Assembly (NCBI RefSeq): GCF_009604455.1
Contig: NZ_WEGL01000010.1
Span: forward strand, 310,001-374,000
Source: Streptomyces sp. RB17
Lineage (GTDB): Bacteria > Actinomycetota > Actinomycetes > Streptomycetales > Streptomycetaceae
Direction: 5' to 3'
DNA: 64,000 nucleotides
The notes beneath the pieces are model-generated. The model searched no databases. It saw nothing but the letters and a program-made list of their open reading frames with translations, and was not told the origin of the DNA. Below, one piece after another: positions 35,000 to 44,854 of this stretch; the first letter of the stretch is position 1, and the number at the start of each line of letters is the position of its first letter. The position numbers and the translations under genes are program-made.

Positions 35000-35802
35000 C
35001 AGCTCAGCAGCTCCGTGGTGGTGACCGCGCGCAGTCCGCGACGGTCGAGTTCGTGGAGGAGGTCGGGCAGGGCGGCGACCGTGTCCGGGTACCCGAAGTG
35101 CAGGCTCACCACCGACCCGTTCCGCACGTCGGCGAGAACCTTGCGGGTGACGGCGGCGGCGCCGGGGCGGGTGTAGTCGAGCGAGTCGACGTCGTACGAC
35201 AGCACGTGCGGGTAGCCGGCGGTGCGGGCGAGCCGGGCGACCAGCGGGGAGGCGGTCGGCGAGCGGGAGGGGCGGAACCAGGTGCCGATGGAACCGGTGA
35301 GCCGCTTCAGCCGGTCCGCGCAGTCGGTGATCTCCTTGCGGGCGTCCGCCTCGGCGAGGGCGTTGACCGCGATGTGGTGCTGGGTGTGGTTGCCGAGGTC
35401 GTGGCCGCCGTCGAGGATCCGCCGGGCGATGTCGGGGTGTTCGTCCAGCCAGGTGCCGACGGCGAGCACGGTGAGCCGGGCGCGGGCCTTCTCGGCCTCG
35501 GTGAGCAGGGAGTGGGCGAGCTTCGGGTCGCCCTGGCCGTGGAAGGTGAGCGCGACCTGGGGGCGGGTGCGCGGGCCGTGGGTGATCTGGGCGGGCTGAC
35601 CGGGATAGGCGCGGGGGGCGGGGGCGGGACCGCCGGCCGCGGGATGCCTGGCGGGCGCGGCGGACGGAGACGCTGCGGAAGGGGATGCGTCGGGCGGGGC
35701 GGTCCGGCCCGTACCGCAACCCGCGGCGAGCGCACCGCCGGCAGCGAGTCCGGCGCCCGCGCGCAGCACCCCGCGTCGGTTGGTCGTGGTCACCCGCACC
35801 AT
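34999..35802 (-). CDS. NodB-like polysaccharide deacetylase lipoprotein, atypical active site
   Basis: A 267-residue protein with a twin-arginine-type signal that ends in a lipobox (TNRRGVLRAGAGLAAGGALAAGCG). The NodB fold is visible in VALTFHGQGDPKLAHSLLTEAEKARARLTVLAVGTWLDEHPDIARRILDGGHDLGNHTQHH. The usual TFDDGP motif 1 reads TFHGQGD, losing the catalytic-base/metal aspartates, while the H-x3-H ligands (NHTQHH) remain. Motif 3 is FRPSRSP. Deacetylase activity is therefore doubtful. It is coupled to the beta-propeller lipoprotein gene. Confidence 0.8.
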   Translation of the reverse strand: MVRVTTTNRRGVLRAGAGLAAGGALAAGCGTGRTAPPDASPSAASPSAAPARHPAAGGPAPAPRAYPGQPAQITHGPRTRPQVALTFHGQGDPKLAHSLLTEAEKARARLTVLAVGTWLDEHPDIARRILDGGHDLGNHTQHHIAVNALAEADARKEITDCADRLKRLTGSIGTWFRPSRSPTASPLVARLARTAGYPHVLSYDVDSLDYTRPGAAAVTRKVLADVRNGSVVSLHFGYPDTVAALPDLLHELDRRGLRAVTTTELLS

Positions 35803-35888
35803 TTAAGGGGCGTTAGGTAAGAAAACCGTCGATTGGCCCGAAAGGTGGACGAATTCGGGTCGCCGTAGGAGCGCGGGGCATGCCCTCG

Positions 35889-36392
35889 CTACCGGTCGGC
35901 CACCCTCATCTCGAACCACGTCGTCTTGCCCCTGGGCAGCAGATCGACTCCCCACCGGTCCGAGAGCCTGTCGACCAGGAACAGGCCCCGGCCGCTGACG
36001 TCCATCTCCTGGACCGGCATCAGGCAGGGCAGGCCGCGCGAGGGGTCGCGGACCTCCACCCGGATCCAGCCGGGGCGGCGGCGCATCCGGAGGCCGAAGA
36101 CCCGGGCGCCGGTGTGCCGTACGGCGTTGCCGACGAGTTCGGACACGAGTAAGACGGCGTCCTCGGTCAGCTTGGGACTGAGCCGCCAGGTGCGCAGTAC
36201 CACGACCTGGGCGAGCCGGCGGGCGGTTGCCGCGGACTCCGGGCGGGACGGCAGCGGTACCTCCGCCTCCGTCGGGTTGCCGAACAGTTCGAGCGCCTTG
36301 AGCGCCTGTTCGTCCTCGACCGCGGGCGACCAGCGCGCCGCGGCCGCACGGCTGTGTCCCCGCGGCTGTTCGATGCCCTCCAGCCCCGCCAT
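35889..36392 (-). CDS. RsbW/SpoIIAB-type ATP-binding protein
   Basis: A 167-residue protein with a single HATPase_c_2 domain. The N-box is LVSELVGNAVRHTGARVFGL, with RVEVRDPSRGLPCL as G1 and SGRGLFLVDRLSDRWGVD as G2. Such serine kinases act as anti-sigma factors or in partner switches, binding a sigma factor or anti-anti-sigma. No sigma factor or STAS gene is adjacent. Streptomycetes carry many solitary copies, and the partner cannot be told. The start at 36392 has a GGGGG site; a longer frame is not conserved-looking. Confidence 0.87.
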   Translation of the reverse strand: MAGLEGIEQPRGHSRAAAARWSPAVEDEQALKALELFGNPTEAEVPLPSRPESAATARRLAQVVVLRTWRLSPKLTEDAVLLVSELVGNAVRHTGARVFGLRMRRRPGWIRVEVRDPSRGLPCLMPVQEMDVSGRGLFLVDRLSDRWGVDLLPRGKTTWFEMRVADR

Positions 36393-36701
36393 GCCCCCAT
36401 GATGGCGGCCCGGAGGCGTCTTGGGGGCCGTTCCGGAGGAATACGCCCCTTGCACGCCCCCGTTCCCCGCCGAGCGATCGGCATATGCCGACGGCATGTC
36501 ACTCGCCAGTACGGCCCGGCTGACCTGCGCAGACGGCTCACTTCCGGGCAATCGTCGGACTCCCTCGACGAGGCAGGCTTAAGGTTGCCTTAAGGCTCCC
36601 ATAAACCGCCCCATCGAGGGACCCGGACGAGACGACGCGTCAATTGCAAGGGCCCCCATGGGAGTTACGGGGATGTTCACATGACTGACGACGACCGGAA
36701 C
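36393..36701. other. 309-bp intergenic region with two palindromes
   Basis: No gene is seen. It holds CGGCATATGCCG (36479-36490) and CTTAAGG-TTG-CCTTAAG (36578-36594), both perfect inverted repeats and unusually AT-rich for this DNA. The latter lies between the anti-sigma-type gene (start side) and the enoyl-CoA hydratase gene (stop side). Confidence 0.5.
36578..36594. promoter_or_regulatory. palindrome CTTAAGG-N3-CCTTAAG
   Basis: A seven-base inverted repeat with three-base spacer, AT-rich against a GC-rich background. It may be an operator for the anti-sigma-type gene, whose start is 186 bases away, or part of a terminator for another transcript. It bears only loose likeness to iron boxes. 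No function is shown. Confidence 0.35.
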
Positions 36702-37469
36702 TCAGAGGAACTTCGCCTTGCCGGGGCCCTCCTCCACGAAGCTGCGCATGCCGGTCGCGCGGTCCTCGGTGGCGAACAGACCCGCGAACCAGTTGCGTTC
36801 GACGGCGAGGCCGGTGTCGATGTCGGTCTCCAGGCCGGTGTCGACGGACTCCTTCGCCGCGCGCAGGGCGATCGCCGGGCCCTGGGCGAGCTTCGCGGCC
36901 CAGGCGTGCGCCTGCTCGTACACCTCGGCGGCCGGGACGACCCGGTCCACCAGGCCGATCGCGAGGGCCTCGTCGGCCCTGACCTGACGGCCGGTGAAGA
37001 TGAGGTCCTTGGCCTTGGACGGGCCGACCAGCCGGGGCAGCCGCTGGGTGCCGCCGGCGCCCGGGATCAGGCCGAGCAGGATCTCGGGCTGGCCGAGCTT
37101 GGCGTTGTCGGCGGCGATCCGGTAGTCGGCGCACAGGGCCAGTTCGCAGCCGCCGCCGAGGGCGTAGCCGGTGATGGCGGCGACGACGGGCTTGGGGATG
37201 CGGGCCACGGCGGTGAAGGAGTCCTGCAGGGCGCGGGCGCGCAGGATCATCCCGGTGTGGTCCATGTTCTGCATTTCCTTGATGTCCGCGCCCGCCGCGA
37301 ACACCCGCTCGCCGCCGTAGATCACCACGGCGCGCACGTCGTCGCGGCGCGTGGCCTCCTCGGCGAGCTCCTTCAGCCGGTCCTGGGTGGCCACGTCCAG
37401 CGCGTTCATCGGCGGCCGGTCCAGACGCAGGGTTCCGACGCCTTCGGCGACTTCGAGAGTGACGGTCAT
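36702..37469 (-). CDS. enoyl-CoA hydratase/isomerase family protein
   Basis: A 255-residue crotonase-fold enzyme. The oxyanion-hole segments are AAGADIKEM (about residue 65) and GYALGGGCELALCADYRIA. The two catalytic glutamates fit E residues in LGQPEILLGLIPGAGGTQRL, as in true enoyl-CoA hydratases. It would hydrate 2-enoyl-CoA in fatty acid or amino acid degradation. The start at 37469 aligns with the family; an earlier in-frame ATG at 37490 exists. Stands alone. Confidence 0.92.
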   Translation of the reverse strand: MTVTLEVAEGVGTLRLDRPPMNALDVATQDRLKELAEEATRRDDVRAVVIYGGERVFAAGADIKEMQNMDHTGMILRARALQDSFTAVARIPKPVVAAITGYALGGGCELALCADYRIAADNAKLGQPEILLGLIPGAGGTQRLPRLVGPSKAKDLIFTGRQVRADEALAIGLVDRVVPAAEVYEQAHAWAAKLAQGPAIALRAAKESVDTGLETDIDTGLAVERNWFAGLFATEDRATGMRSFVEEGPGKAKFL

Positions 37470-37501
37470 GGAAAGCAGGTTAACGGTCACTAACGACAGC
37501 G

Positions 37502-37532
37502 GGCCCGGTGCCGTAGGTCACAGCACCGGGCC
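37502..37532 (-). terminator. hairpin after L,D-transpeptidase 1
   Basis: GGCCCGGTGC (37502-37511) pairs exactly with GCACCGGGCC (37523-37532) around an 11-base loop, 17 bases after the stop of the minus-strand transpeptidase gene. Confidence 0.7.
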
Positions 37533-37548
37533 GTACGTCGTTCGGGGA

Positions 37549-38745
37549 CTACTTCGTCCACTCCGCCCACGACATGTTCCAGCCGTTGAACCCGTTCGCC
37601 GGGTCCACCGTGCGGTCGTGGGAGTTCTTCACGATCACCACGTCGCCGATGATCGAGTGGTTGAACATCCAGGCCGCCGGCGTGGAGCTGTCGTAGCCGC
37701 CGCGCACGTCGCGCAGGCCGACGCAGCCGTGGCTGGCGTTGTAGTTGCCGAATGCGCCGCCGCCCCAGTAGTTGCCGTGCAGGAAGGTGCCGGAGGTGGT
37801 CAGCCGCATGGCGTGCGGGACGTCCTTGATGTCGTACTCGCCGCCGTAGCCGACCGTCTCGCCGTTCATGCGGGTGACCGTCAGCTTCTCGCTGATGACC
37901 ATCTGGCCGTTCCAGGTGTCGTAACCGGGCTTGCCGGTGGTGACCGGGATGGTCTTGATGACCTTGCCGTCCTGGGTGACCTTCATCGTGTGCTTCTTGG
38001 CGTCCACGACGGAGACCTGGTTGCGGCCGATGGTGAATTTGATGGTCTTGTGCTGCTTGCCGTAGACGCCGTCGCGGCCCTCGACCCCGTCGAGGTTCAG
38101 GTCGACGGTGACCTTGGTGCCTTCCTTCCAGTACTTCTCGGGGCGGAAGTCCAGGCGGTCGTTGCCGAACCAGTGGCCCTCGACGTCGACGGCGGGCTCG
38201 GTCCTGATCCTGACGGCCTTCTCGACGGCCTGCGGGTTCGTGATGCCCCGCGTGAAGTTGACGGAGAACGGCATGCCGACTCCGACGGTGGAGCCGTCCT
38301 CGGGGGTGAAGTAGCCGAGGAAGGTGTTCTTCGGGGTCAGCGTGGTGAACGTGGAGTCCTCGGCGGCCTCGCGGCCCTCGGAGTCCTTGGCGACCGCGTG
38401 CACCGTGTACTTGGTGGAGGCGGCCAGATGGGTCGACGGCGTCCAGGACGCGCCCCCGCCGGTGATGGTGCCGGCGACCGTGGCGCCCTTGGCGTCCTTG
38501 ACGGTGACCTCGGACAGCTTGCCCTTGGCGACGCCCACCTTGAGCGCGCCGCTGGTGTCGACGCCGGTGGCACCGGACTTGGGCGAGATGGTGACGGCGG
38601 CGGTGGACTGCTGCTTGCCCTGCTGGGTGCTGGTCTCCTTGCCCTTGGCATCCGCCCCCTTGCCGCCGCCCCCGCCGCAGGCCGCGAGGGAGAGCACCAG
38701 GGCGCCGGATATGAGGACCAGCCCCATTCGGCCTCGCCCCTTCAT
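37549..38745 (-). CDS. L,D-transpeptidase lipoprotein 1
   Basis: A 398-residue lipoprotein (MKGRGRMGLVLISGALVLSLAACGG) that would form 3-3 cross-links in peptidoglycan outside the membrane. Two Ig-like domains precede the YkuD catalytic domain near residues 240-380, with HGNYWGG and the active-site SHGCVGLRD. The C-terminal extension ends GFNGWNMSWAEWTK, shared with the neighbouring paralogue. ATG 38745 begins the signal; a longer frame upstream lacks support. The neighbour encodes a second enzyme of the same architecture, 243 bases away. Confidence 0.92.
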   Translation of the reverse strand: MKGRGRMGLVLISGALVLSLAACGGGGGKGADAKGKETSTQQGKQQSTAAVTISPKSGATGVDTSGALKVGVAKGKLSEVTVKDAKGATVAGTITGGGASWTPSTHLAASTKYTVHAVAKDSEGREAAEDSTFTTLTPKNTFLGYFTPEDGSTVGVGMPFSVNFTRGITNPQAVEKAVRIRTEPAVDVEGHWFGNDRLDFRPEKYWKEGTKVTVDLNLDGVEGRDGVYGKQHKTIKFTIGRNQVSVVDAKKHTMKVTQDGKVIKTIPVTTGKPGYDTWNGQMVISEKLTVTRMNGETVGYGGEYDIKDVPHAMRLTTSGTFLHGNYWGGGAFGNYNASHGCVGLRDVRGGYDSSTPAAWMFNHSIIGDVVIVKNSHDRTVDPANGFNGWNMSWAEWTK

Positions 38746-38988
38746 ATCGGTCGTTCGCCTCCGGGGCGCTCCAGCCTGCGGCTCACTCCCCGGCCCCGTC
38801 GCCGACGCCCCCGATATAGGCCGCACGTTCAAGTTGTTCTCCCCTCGCCGGACCTGGTCAGGCCCGCTCCCCACCACATTGGTGCGCGCATATTAACCGC
38901 CTGGTTTTGAGCGGGGTGTCAGGCGAATGTCACCGTTCCGTCGCAACTTCCGCCCGCACCGCCGCCCGAACCCCGGCCCCTCACCTGG

Positions 38989-40212
38989 TTATTTCACCGC
39001 GCTGCCCGCTTTCCACTCCTCCCAGGTCATGTTCCACCCGCCGAGTCCGTTGTCGGGGGCGACCGTTTTCTCCGTGCTGCCCACGACGTCGATGACGTCC
39101 CCGACGAGACTGCGGTCGAAGAACCAGCCGGCCGGGGTGGCGGAGCTGCCGCCCTTGACGTCCCTGAGTCCCACGCAGCCGTGGCTGACGTTGACGTGCC
39201 CGGGCGCGTCCGGCGACCAGTAGTTGCCGTGCACGAAGGTGCCGGAGTCGGTGAGCTTCATGGCGTGCGGGACGTCGGGGATGTCGTACTCGCCGCCGAA
39301 GCCGACCGTGCGGCCGTTCATGCGGGTGACGGCCAGCATGGCCATCACCACCATCTTGCCGTTGTAGGTGGGGTTCTCCGGGGCGCCCGCGGTGATCGGC
39401 ACGGTGGCGAGCAGCCGGCCGTCCCGGCGTACCCGCATGGTGTGCCGGACGGCGTCGACCACGGAGATCTGGCTGCGGCCGACGGTGAAGGCGAAGGTCT
39501 TGTCCTGCAACCCGTAGACGCCGGGCGCTCCTTGGACGTCCCGCAGGTTCAGGTCGACGGTGACCTCGGTGCCGGGCTTCCAGTACTGCTCGGGGCGGAA
39601 GTCGAGGCGGCTGTCGCCGAACCAGTGCGGGCGGATCTCGACGGGCGGCTGTGCGCTGACCCGGACGGCGCGTTCGACGGCGGCCCGGTCGGTGATCGGC
39701 CGGCTGAAGCCGAGGGAGACGATCATGCCGGTGCCGACGACGGCGCGGTTCTCGGGGGTGACGTAGCCGATGAACCGCCGGCCGGGGACGAGCGTGGTGA
39801 AGGTGGTGTGCCGGGCCGCGCGGCGGCCGTCCGCGTCCCGTGCCACGACGTCGACGGTGTACGTGGCGGCGAGCGCCAGCCGGTCCTCGTCCGGCTGCCA
39901 GGTCCGGCCGTCGTCGCCGATGTGCCCGGGGACCGGGGAGTCCTGCGCGTCCTGCGACCTGACGACGGTCACCTTCTGCAGGCGCCCGTCGGGCACCTCG
40001 ATCCGCAGCCGCTGGTCGGGGCGCACGGCCTTGCTGTCGTCGCCGGGGGTGACGTGGATGACGTCCTCGGCTGCCGGGGGTCTGCCCGGGGCTCCGTCCA
40101 GCCCGAGCAGTCCGGAGCCTCCCGAGGAGCATCCTGCCAGCAGTGTCGCCCATGTCAGTGCGGCGGCCAGCGCGGCCCCAGTGCGCCGCGCGCGTCCTTG
40201 TACGTGCCTCAC
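38989..40212 (-). CDS. L,D-transpeptidase lipoprotein 2
   Basis: A 407-residue paralogue of the preceding protein with lipobox LLAGCSSGG, the same Ig-like region (TFTTLVPGRRFIGYVTPENRAVVGTGM) and the YkuD active site HGNYWSPDA...VSHGCVGLRD, ending GLGGWNMTWEEWKAGSAVK. GTG 40212 was chosen because it starts the signal peptide. Tandem L,D-transpeptidases may differ in timing or in acceptor strand. Transcribed divergently from glgX. Confidence 0.92.
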   Translation of the reverse strand: MRHVQGRARRTGAALAAALTWATLLAGCSSGGSGLLGLDGAPGRPPAAEDVIHVTPGDDSKAVRPDQRLRIEVPDGRLQKVTVVRSQDAQDSPVPGHIGDDGRTWQPDEDRLALAATYTVDVVARDADGRRAARHTTFTTLVPGRRFIGYVTPENRAVVGTGMIVSLGFSRPITDRAAVERAVRVSAQPPVEIRPHWFGDSRLDFRPEQYWKPGTEVTVDLNLRDVQGAPGVYGLQDKTFAFTVGRSQISVVDAVRHTMRVRRDGRLLATVPITAGAPENPTYNGKMVVMAMLAVTRMNGRTVGFGGEYDIPDVPHAMKLTDSGTFVHGNYWSPDAPGHVNVSHGCVGLRDVKGGSSATPAGWFFDRSLVGDVIDVVGSTEKTVAPDNGLGGWNMTWEEWKAGSAVK

Positions 40213-40504
40213 GCGCGGCTCAACGACCGGGCCGCTCCGGGGAAACGTGAGTGCGACGCACGCACTGGGCAGAACAGAGGGAAGGACGACACGCTGGGGA
40301 GCCGCCGCGCCCGCGCCGGAGGGGGCGCCTTCTGGGATCGGGTCCACGGAAAGGGACGTACGAGCGCCGATCCAGAGGGCGCCCCCGACCGTCGGGGCGC
40401 AGCCGTGCCGGGCGACCGAGGGTGCTGCGGGGCAGCCTCGGCTCTTCGGCACGGCCGGTTGCGCCGCCCCGGGGCCGAGCCGCCACTGAAAGAGGGGCCG
40501 ACAG

Positions 40505-42751
<2,247 letters not shown>

Positions 42752-42884
42752 GCCTGCGTGGCGGTGAGAGTGGGCTGATCCTGCGGGACGGCTGTGCGTG
42801 ACGCGGATCACGCCGGACCGGTGCAGCGTTCCCGGGCCTCCAGAGTCTTACTCCTGGTGTGAACAGCCGGCGAGGACGGGGACC

Positions 42885-43397
42885 GTGAGGATGGAGCAGG
42901 TTCGGGCGGGTGAGTACGACGCGTTCGTCGCGGCCCGCTGGTCGGTGTTGTTCCATCTGGCCCGACTGCTCACCGGAGGGGACCGGCACCGCGCCGAGGA
43001 CCTGTTGCAGGAGTCCTTGGTCAAGCTGTGGTTCGTCTGGCCCAAGGTCGCCGACCAGGCGCCGGAGGCCTATGTGCGCAAGGTGCTGGCACGGGCCGCG
43101 GCCCGTTCGGCCCGCCGGCGCTGGTGGGGCGAGCGGCCCGTGGAGGAACTGCCCGAGGTGGCGGCGGCCGGCGATGTGGCGGCCGCGGTGGCCGAGCGCT
43201 CCCGGCTGGAGGCGGCGCTCGCGCACTTGAGTCCGCAGCAGCGGGCCGCGGTCGTGCTGCGCTACTACCAGGACCTGCCCGACCGGCAGGTCGCGGAGAT
43301 TCTGGGCTGTCCGGTGGGCACCGCCCGGTCCCACGCCGCGCGCGGGGTGGCCCGGCTGCGCCGGCTGCTGGCCGACGTCATCGAGCCGGTGGGGTGA
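42885..43397 (+). CDS. SigE-family ECF sigma factor
   Basis: A 170-residue extracytoplasmic-function sigma factor. Region 2 is YDAFVAARWSVLFHLARLLTGGDRHRAEDLLQESLVKLWFVW, and region 4 is LSPQQRAAVVLRYYQDLPDRQVAEILGCPVGTARSHAARGVARLR. The RxWW motif (RRRWWGERP) is typical of the streptomycete SigE-fam_strep group (TIGR02983). GTG 42885 follows GGACGGGG. The next gene starts at a coupled GTG, a membrane protein in the usual place of an anti-sigma factor. It is likely to direct this operon and respond to envelope conditions. Confidence 0.88.
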   Translation: MRMEQVRAGEYDAFVAARWSVLFHLARLLTGGDRHRAEDLLQESLVKLWFVWPKVADQAPEAYVRKVLARAAARSARRRWWGERPVEELPEVAAAGDVAAAVAERSRLEAALAHLSPQQRAAVVLRYYQDLPDRQVAEILGCPVGTARSHAARGVARLRRLLADVIEPVG

Positions 43398-43405
43398 GGG
43401 GGACC

Positions 43406-43969
43406 GTGAAGCACGTGGACGACACCGAGCACATGGATCACTTCGAGCGGCAGCTGACGCGGCTCATGCACAGCACGCAGGAACCGGTGTGCTACGAGCC
43501 CCGGCACCGGGAGGCGCTGCACGCGGGCGTGCGCACCCGGCGCCGGGTGCGCACGGCACGCCGGGCGGCCGGTTCCGTGCTGGCGGTGGCCGGGCTCGGC
43601 CTCGGCCTGTTCCTGTGGCCGCACGGCCACACCGACGACCGGCCCACCGCCCCGCACCCCCGGCCGGCGACCAGCCCGACCCCCCTGCCGACCACCTCGC
43701 CCAGCACGTCACCGAGTTCGTCGGAGCCGCCGAGCGGGCCGCCGTCCACGACCACGACCACGGACTCCCCGACGCCGGACCAGAGCTCCGCCACCTCCAA
43801 CCCACCCACCGGAAGCACGAGTTCGGTCTCCGCCGGCGGCGGCCCGCCGTCCGCCACGGCCACCGTGACCTCCGGCGGCACCGCCGCCACCCCGCCGCCC
43901 TCGGCCACGGCGAGCGACCCGGCCGACCCGTCGTACACCCCCTCGTCGGTGGTCAGCCCGACCGACTGA
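43406..43969 (+). CDS. single-pass membrane protein with Ser/Thr/Pro-rich ectodomain
   Basis: A 187-residue protein. The cytoplasmic part (residues 1-50, FERQLTRLMHSTQEP, basic TRRRVRTARRAAG) precedes a transmembrane helix (SVLAVAGLGLGLFLW) and about 120 extracellular residues made largely of Ser, Thr and Pro (TTTTTDSPTPDQSSATS-type stretches). Position after a sigma gene suggests an anti-sigma factor, but no zinc-binding HxxxCxxC is seen. GTG 43406 has a GAGGGGG site; an earlier GTG at 43394 would overlap the sigma stop. The ectodomain is an obvious target for O-glycosylation, and the next two genes encode glycosyltransferases. Confidence 0.8.
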   Translation: MKHVDDTEHMDHFERQLTRLMHSTQEPVCYEPRHREALHAGVRTRRRVRTARRAAGSVLAVAGLGLGLFLWPHGHTDDRPTAPHPRPATSPTPLPTTSPSTSPSSSEPPSGPPSTTTTTDSPTPDQSSATSNPPTGSTSSVSAGGGPPSATATVTSGGTAATPPPSATASDPADPSYTPSSVVSPTD

Positions 43970-44041
43970 ACCCGCACCACCCCTCCCGCCCCGCGTGCCT
44001 TCGGCATGCCCGAACAACAAGAACAAACGGGGAAGAACGTG

Positions 44042-44854
44042 ATGAAACTCCGACCGAGCCGTCGCTCGGCCACGACGCCGGCGCCCCGCCGCGCACCCCT
44101 GCCGTCACACGCGGGCGAGCCCGTCCTGGACCTGGTCGTACCGGTGTTCAACGAGGAGAAGGACCTGGAGCCGAACGTCCGGCGGCTGCACACGCATCTG
44201 CGGGACACCTTCCCCTACCCGTTCCGGATCACCATCGCCGACAACGCGAGCACCGACGGCACCCCGCGCATCGCCGCCCGGCTCGCCGGGGAACTGTCCG
44301 GGGTGGTCGCGCTGAGGCTGCCGGTCAAGGGCCGCGGCCGGGCGCTCAGGGCAGCCTGGTCGGGCTCCCGGGCGCCCGTGCTGGCGTACCTGGACGTGGA
44401 CCTGTCCACCGGGCTCGCCGCGCTGCTGCCGCTGGTCGCGCCGCTGATATCCGGCCACTCCGACCTGGCCATCGGCACCCGGCTCGCGCCCGGCGCACGG
44501 GTGGTGCGCGGCGCCAAGCGCGAGGTCATCTCCCGCTGTTACAACGTCCTGCTGCGCTGCACGCTCGCCGTCGGCTTCTCCGACGCGCAGTGCGGCTTCA
44601 AGGCGGTGCGCCGCGAGGTCGCCGAGCGACTGCTGCCGCAGGTGCGGGACGGGGAGTGGTTCTTCGACACCGAACTGCTGGTGCTGGCGGAGCGGGCGCG
44701 CCTGAGGATCCACGAGGTACCGGTGGACTGGGTCGACGATCCCGACAGCAGTGTCGACATCGTCGCCACCGCGCTGGCGGACCTGCGCGGGATCGCCCGG
44801 ATGCTGCGGACACCGGCCCGCCGCGGTCGCCGTACCGGACCGGTCGCGCCATGA
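44042..44854 (+). CDS. GT2 glycosyltransferase (polyprenyl-phosphate sugar synthase-like)
   Basis: A 270-residue family 2 glycosyltransferase. LDLVVPVFNEEKDLEPNVRRL begins the GT-A fold; the metal-binding motif is YLDVDLSTG (D-x-D), then IGTRLAPGARV, and SDAQCGFKAVRREVAERLLP, a dolichol-phosphate-mannose-synthase-like segment. It would transfer a sugar (perhaps mannose) to a polyprenyl phosphate on the cytoplasmic face. There is no transmembrane helix. Its stop overlaps the start of the mannosyltransferase gene by four bases, so the pair is translationally coupled. Confidence 0.87.
   Translation: MKLRPSRRSATTPAPRRAPLPSHAGEPVLDLVVPVFNEEKDLEPNVRRLHTHLRDTFPYPFRITIADNASTDGTPRIAARLAGELSGVVALRLPVKGRGRALRAAWSGSRAPVLAYLDVDLSTGLAALLPLVAPLISGHSDLAIGTRLAPGARVVRGAKREVISRCYNVLLRCTLAVGFSDAQCGFKAVRREVAERLLPQVRDGEWFFDTELLVLAERARLRIHEVPVDWVDDPDSSVDIVATALADLRGIARMLRTPARRGRRTGPVAP

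Noticed and set aside
42885..43969. Classic ZAS anti-sigma factor after the sigma gene
   Set aside because: No HxxxCxxC zinc motif; only gene position and topology suggest an anti-sigma role.
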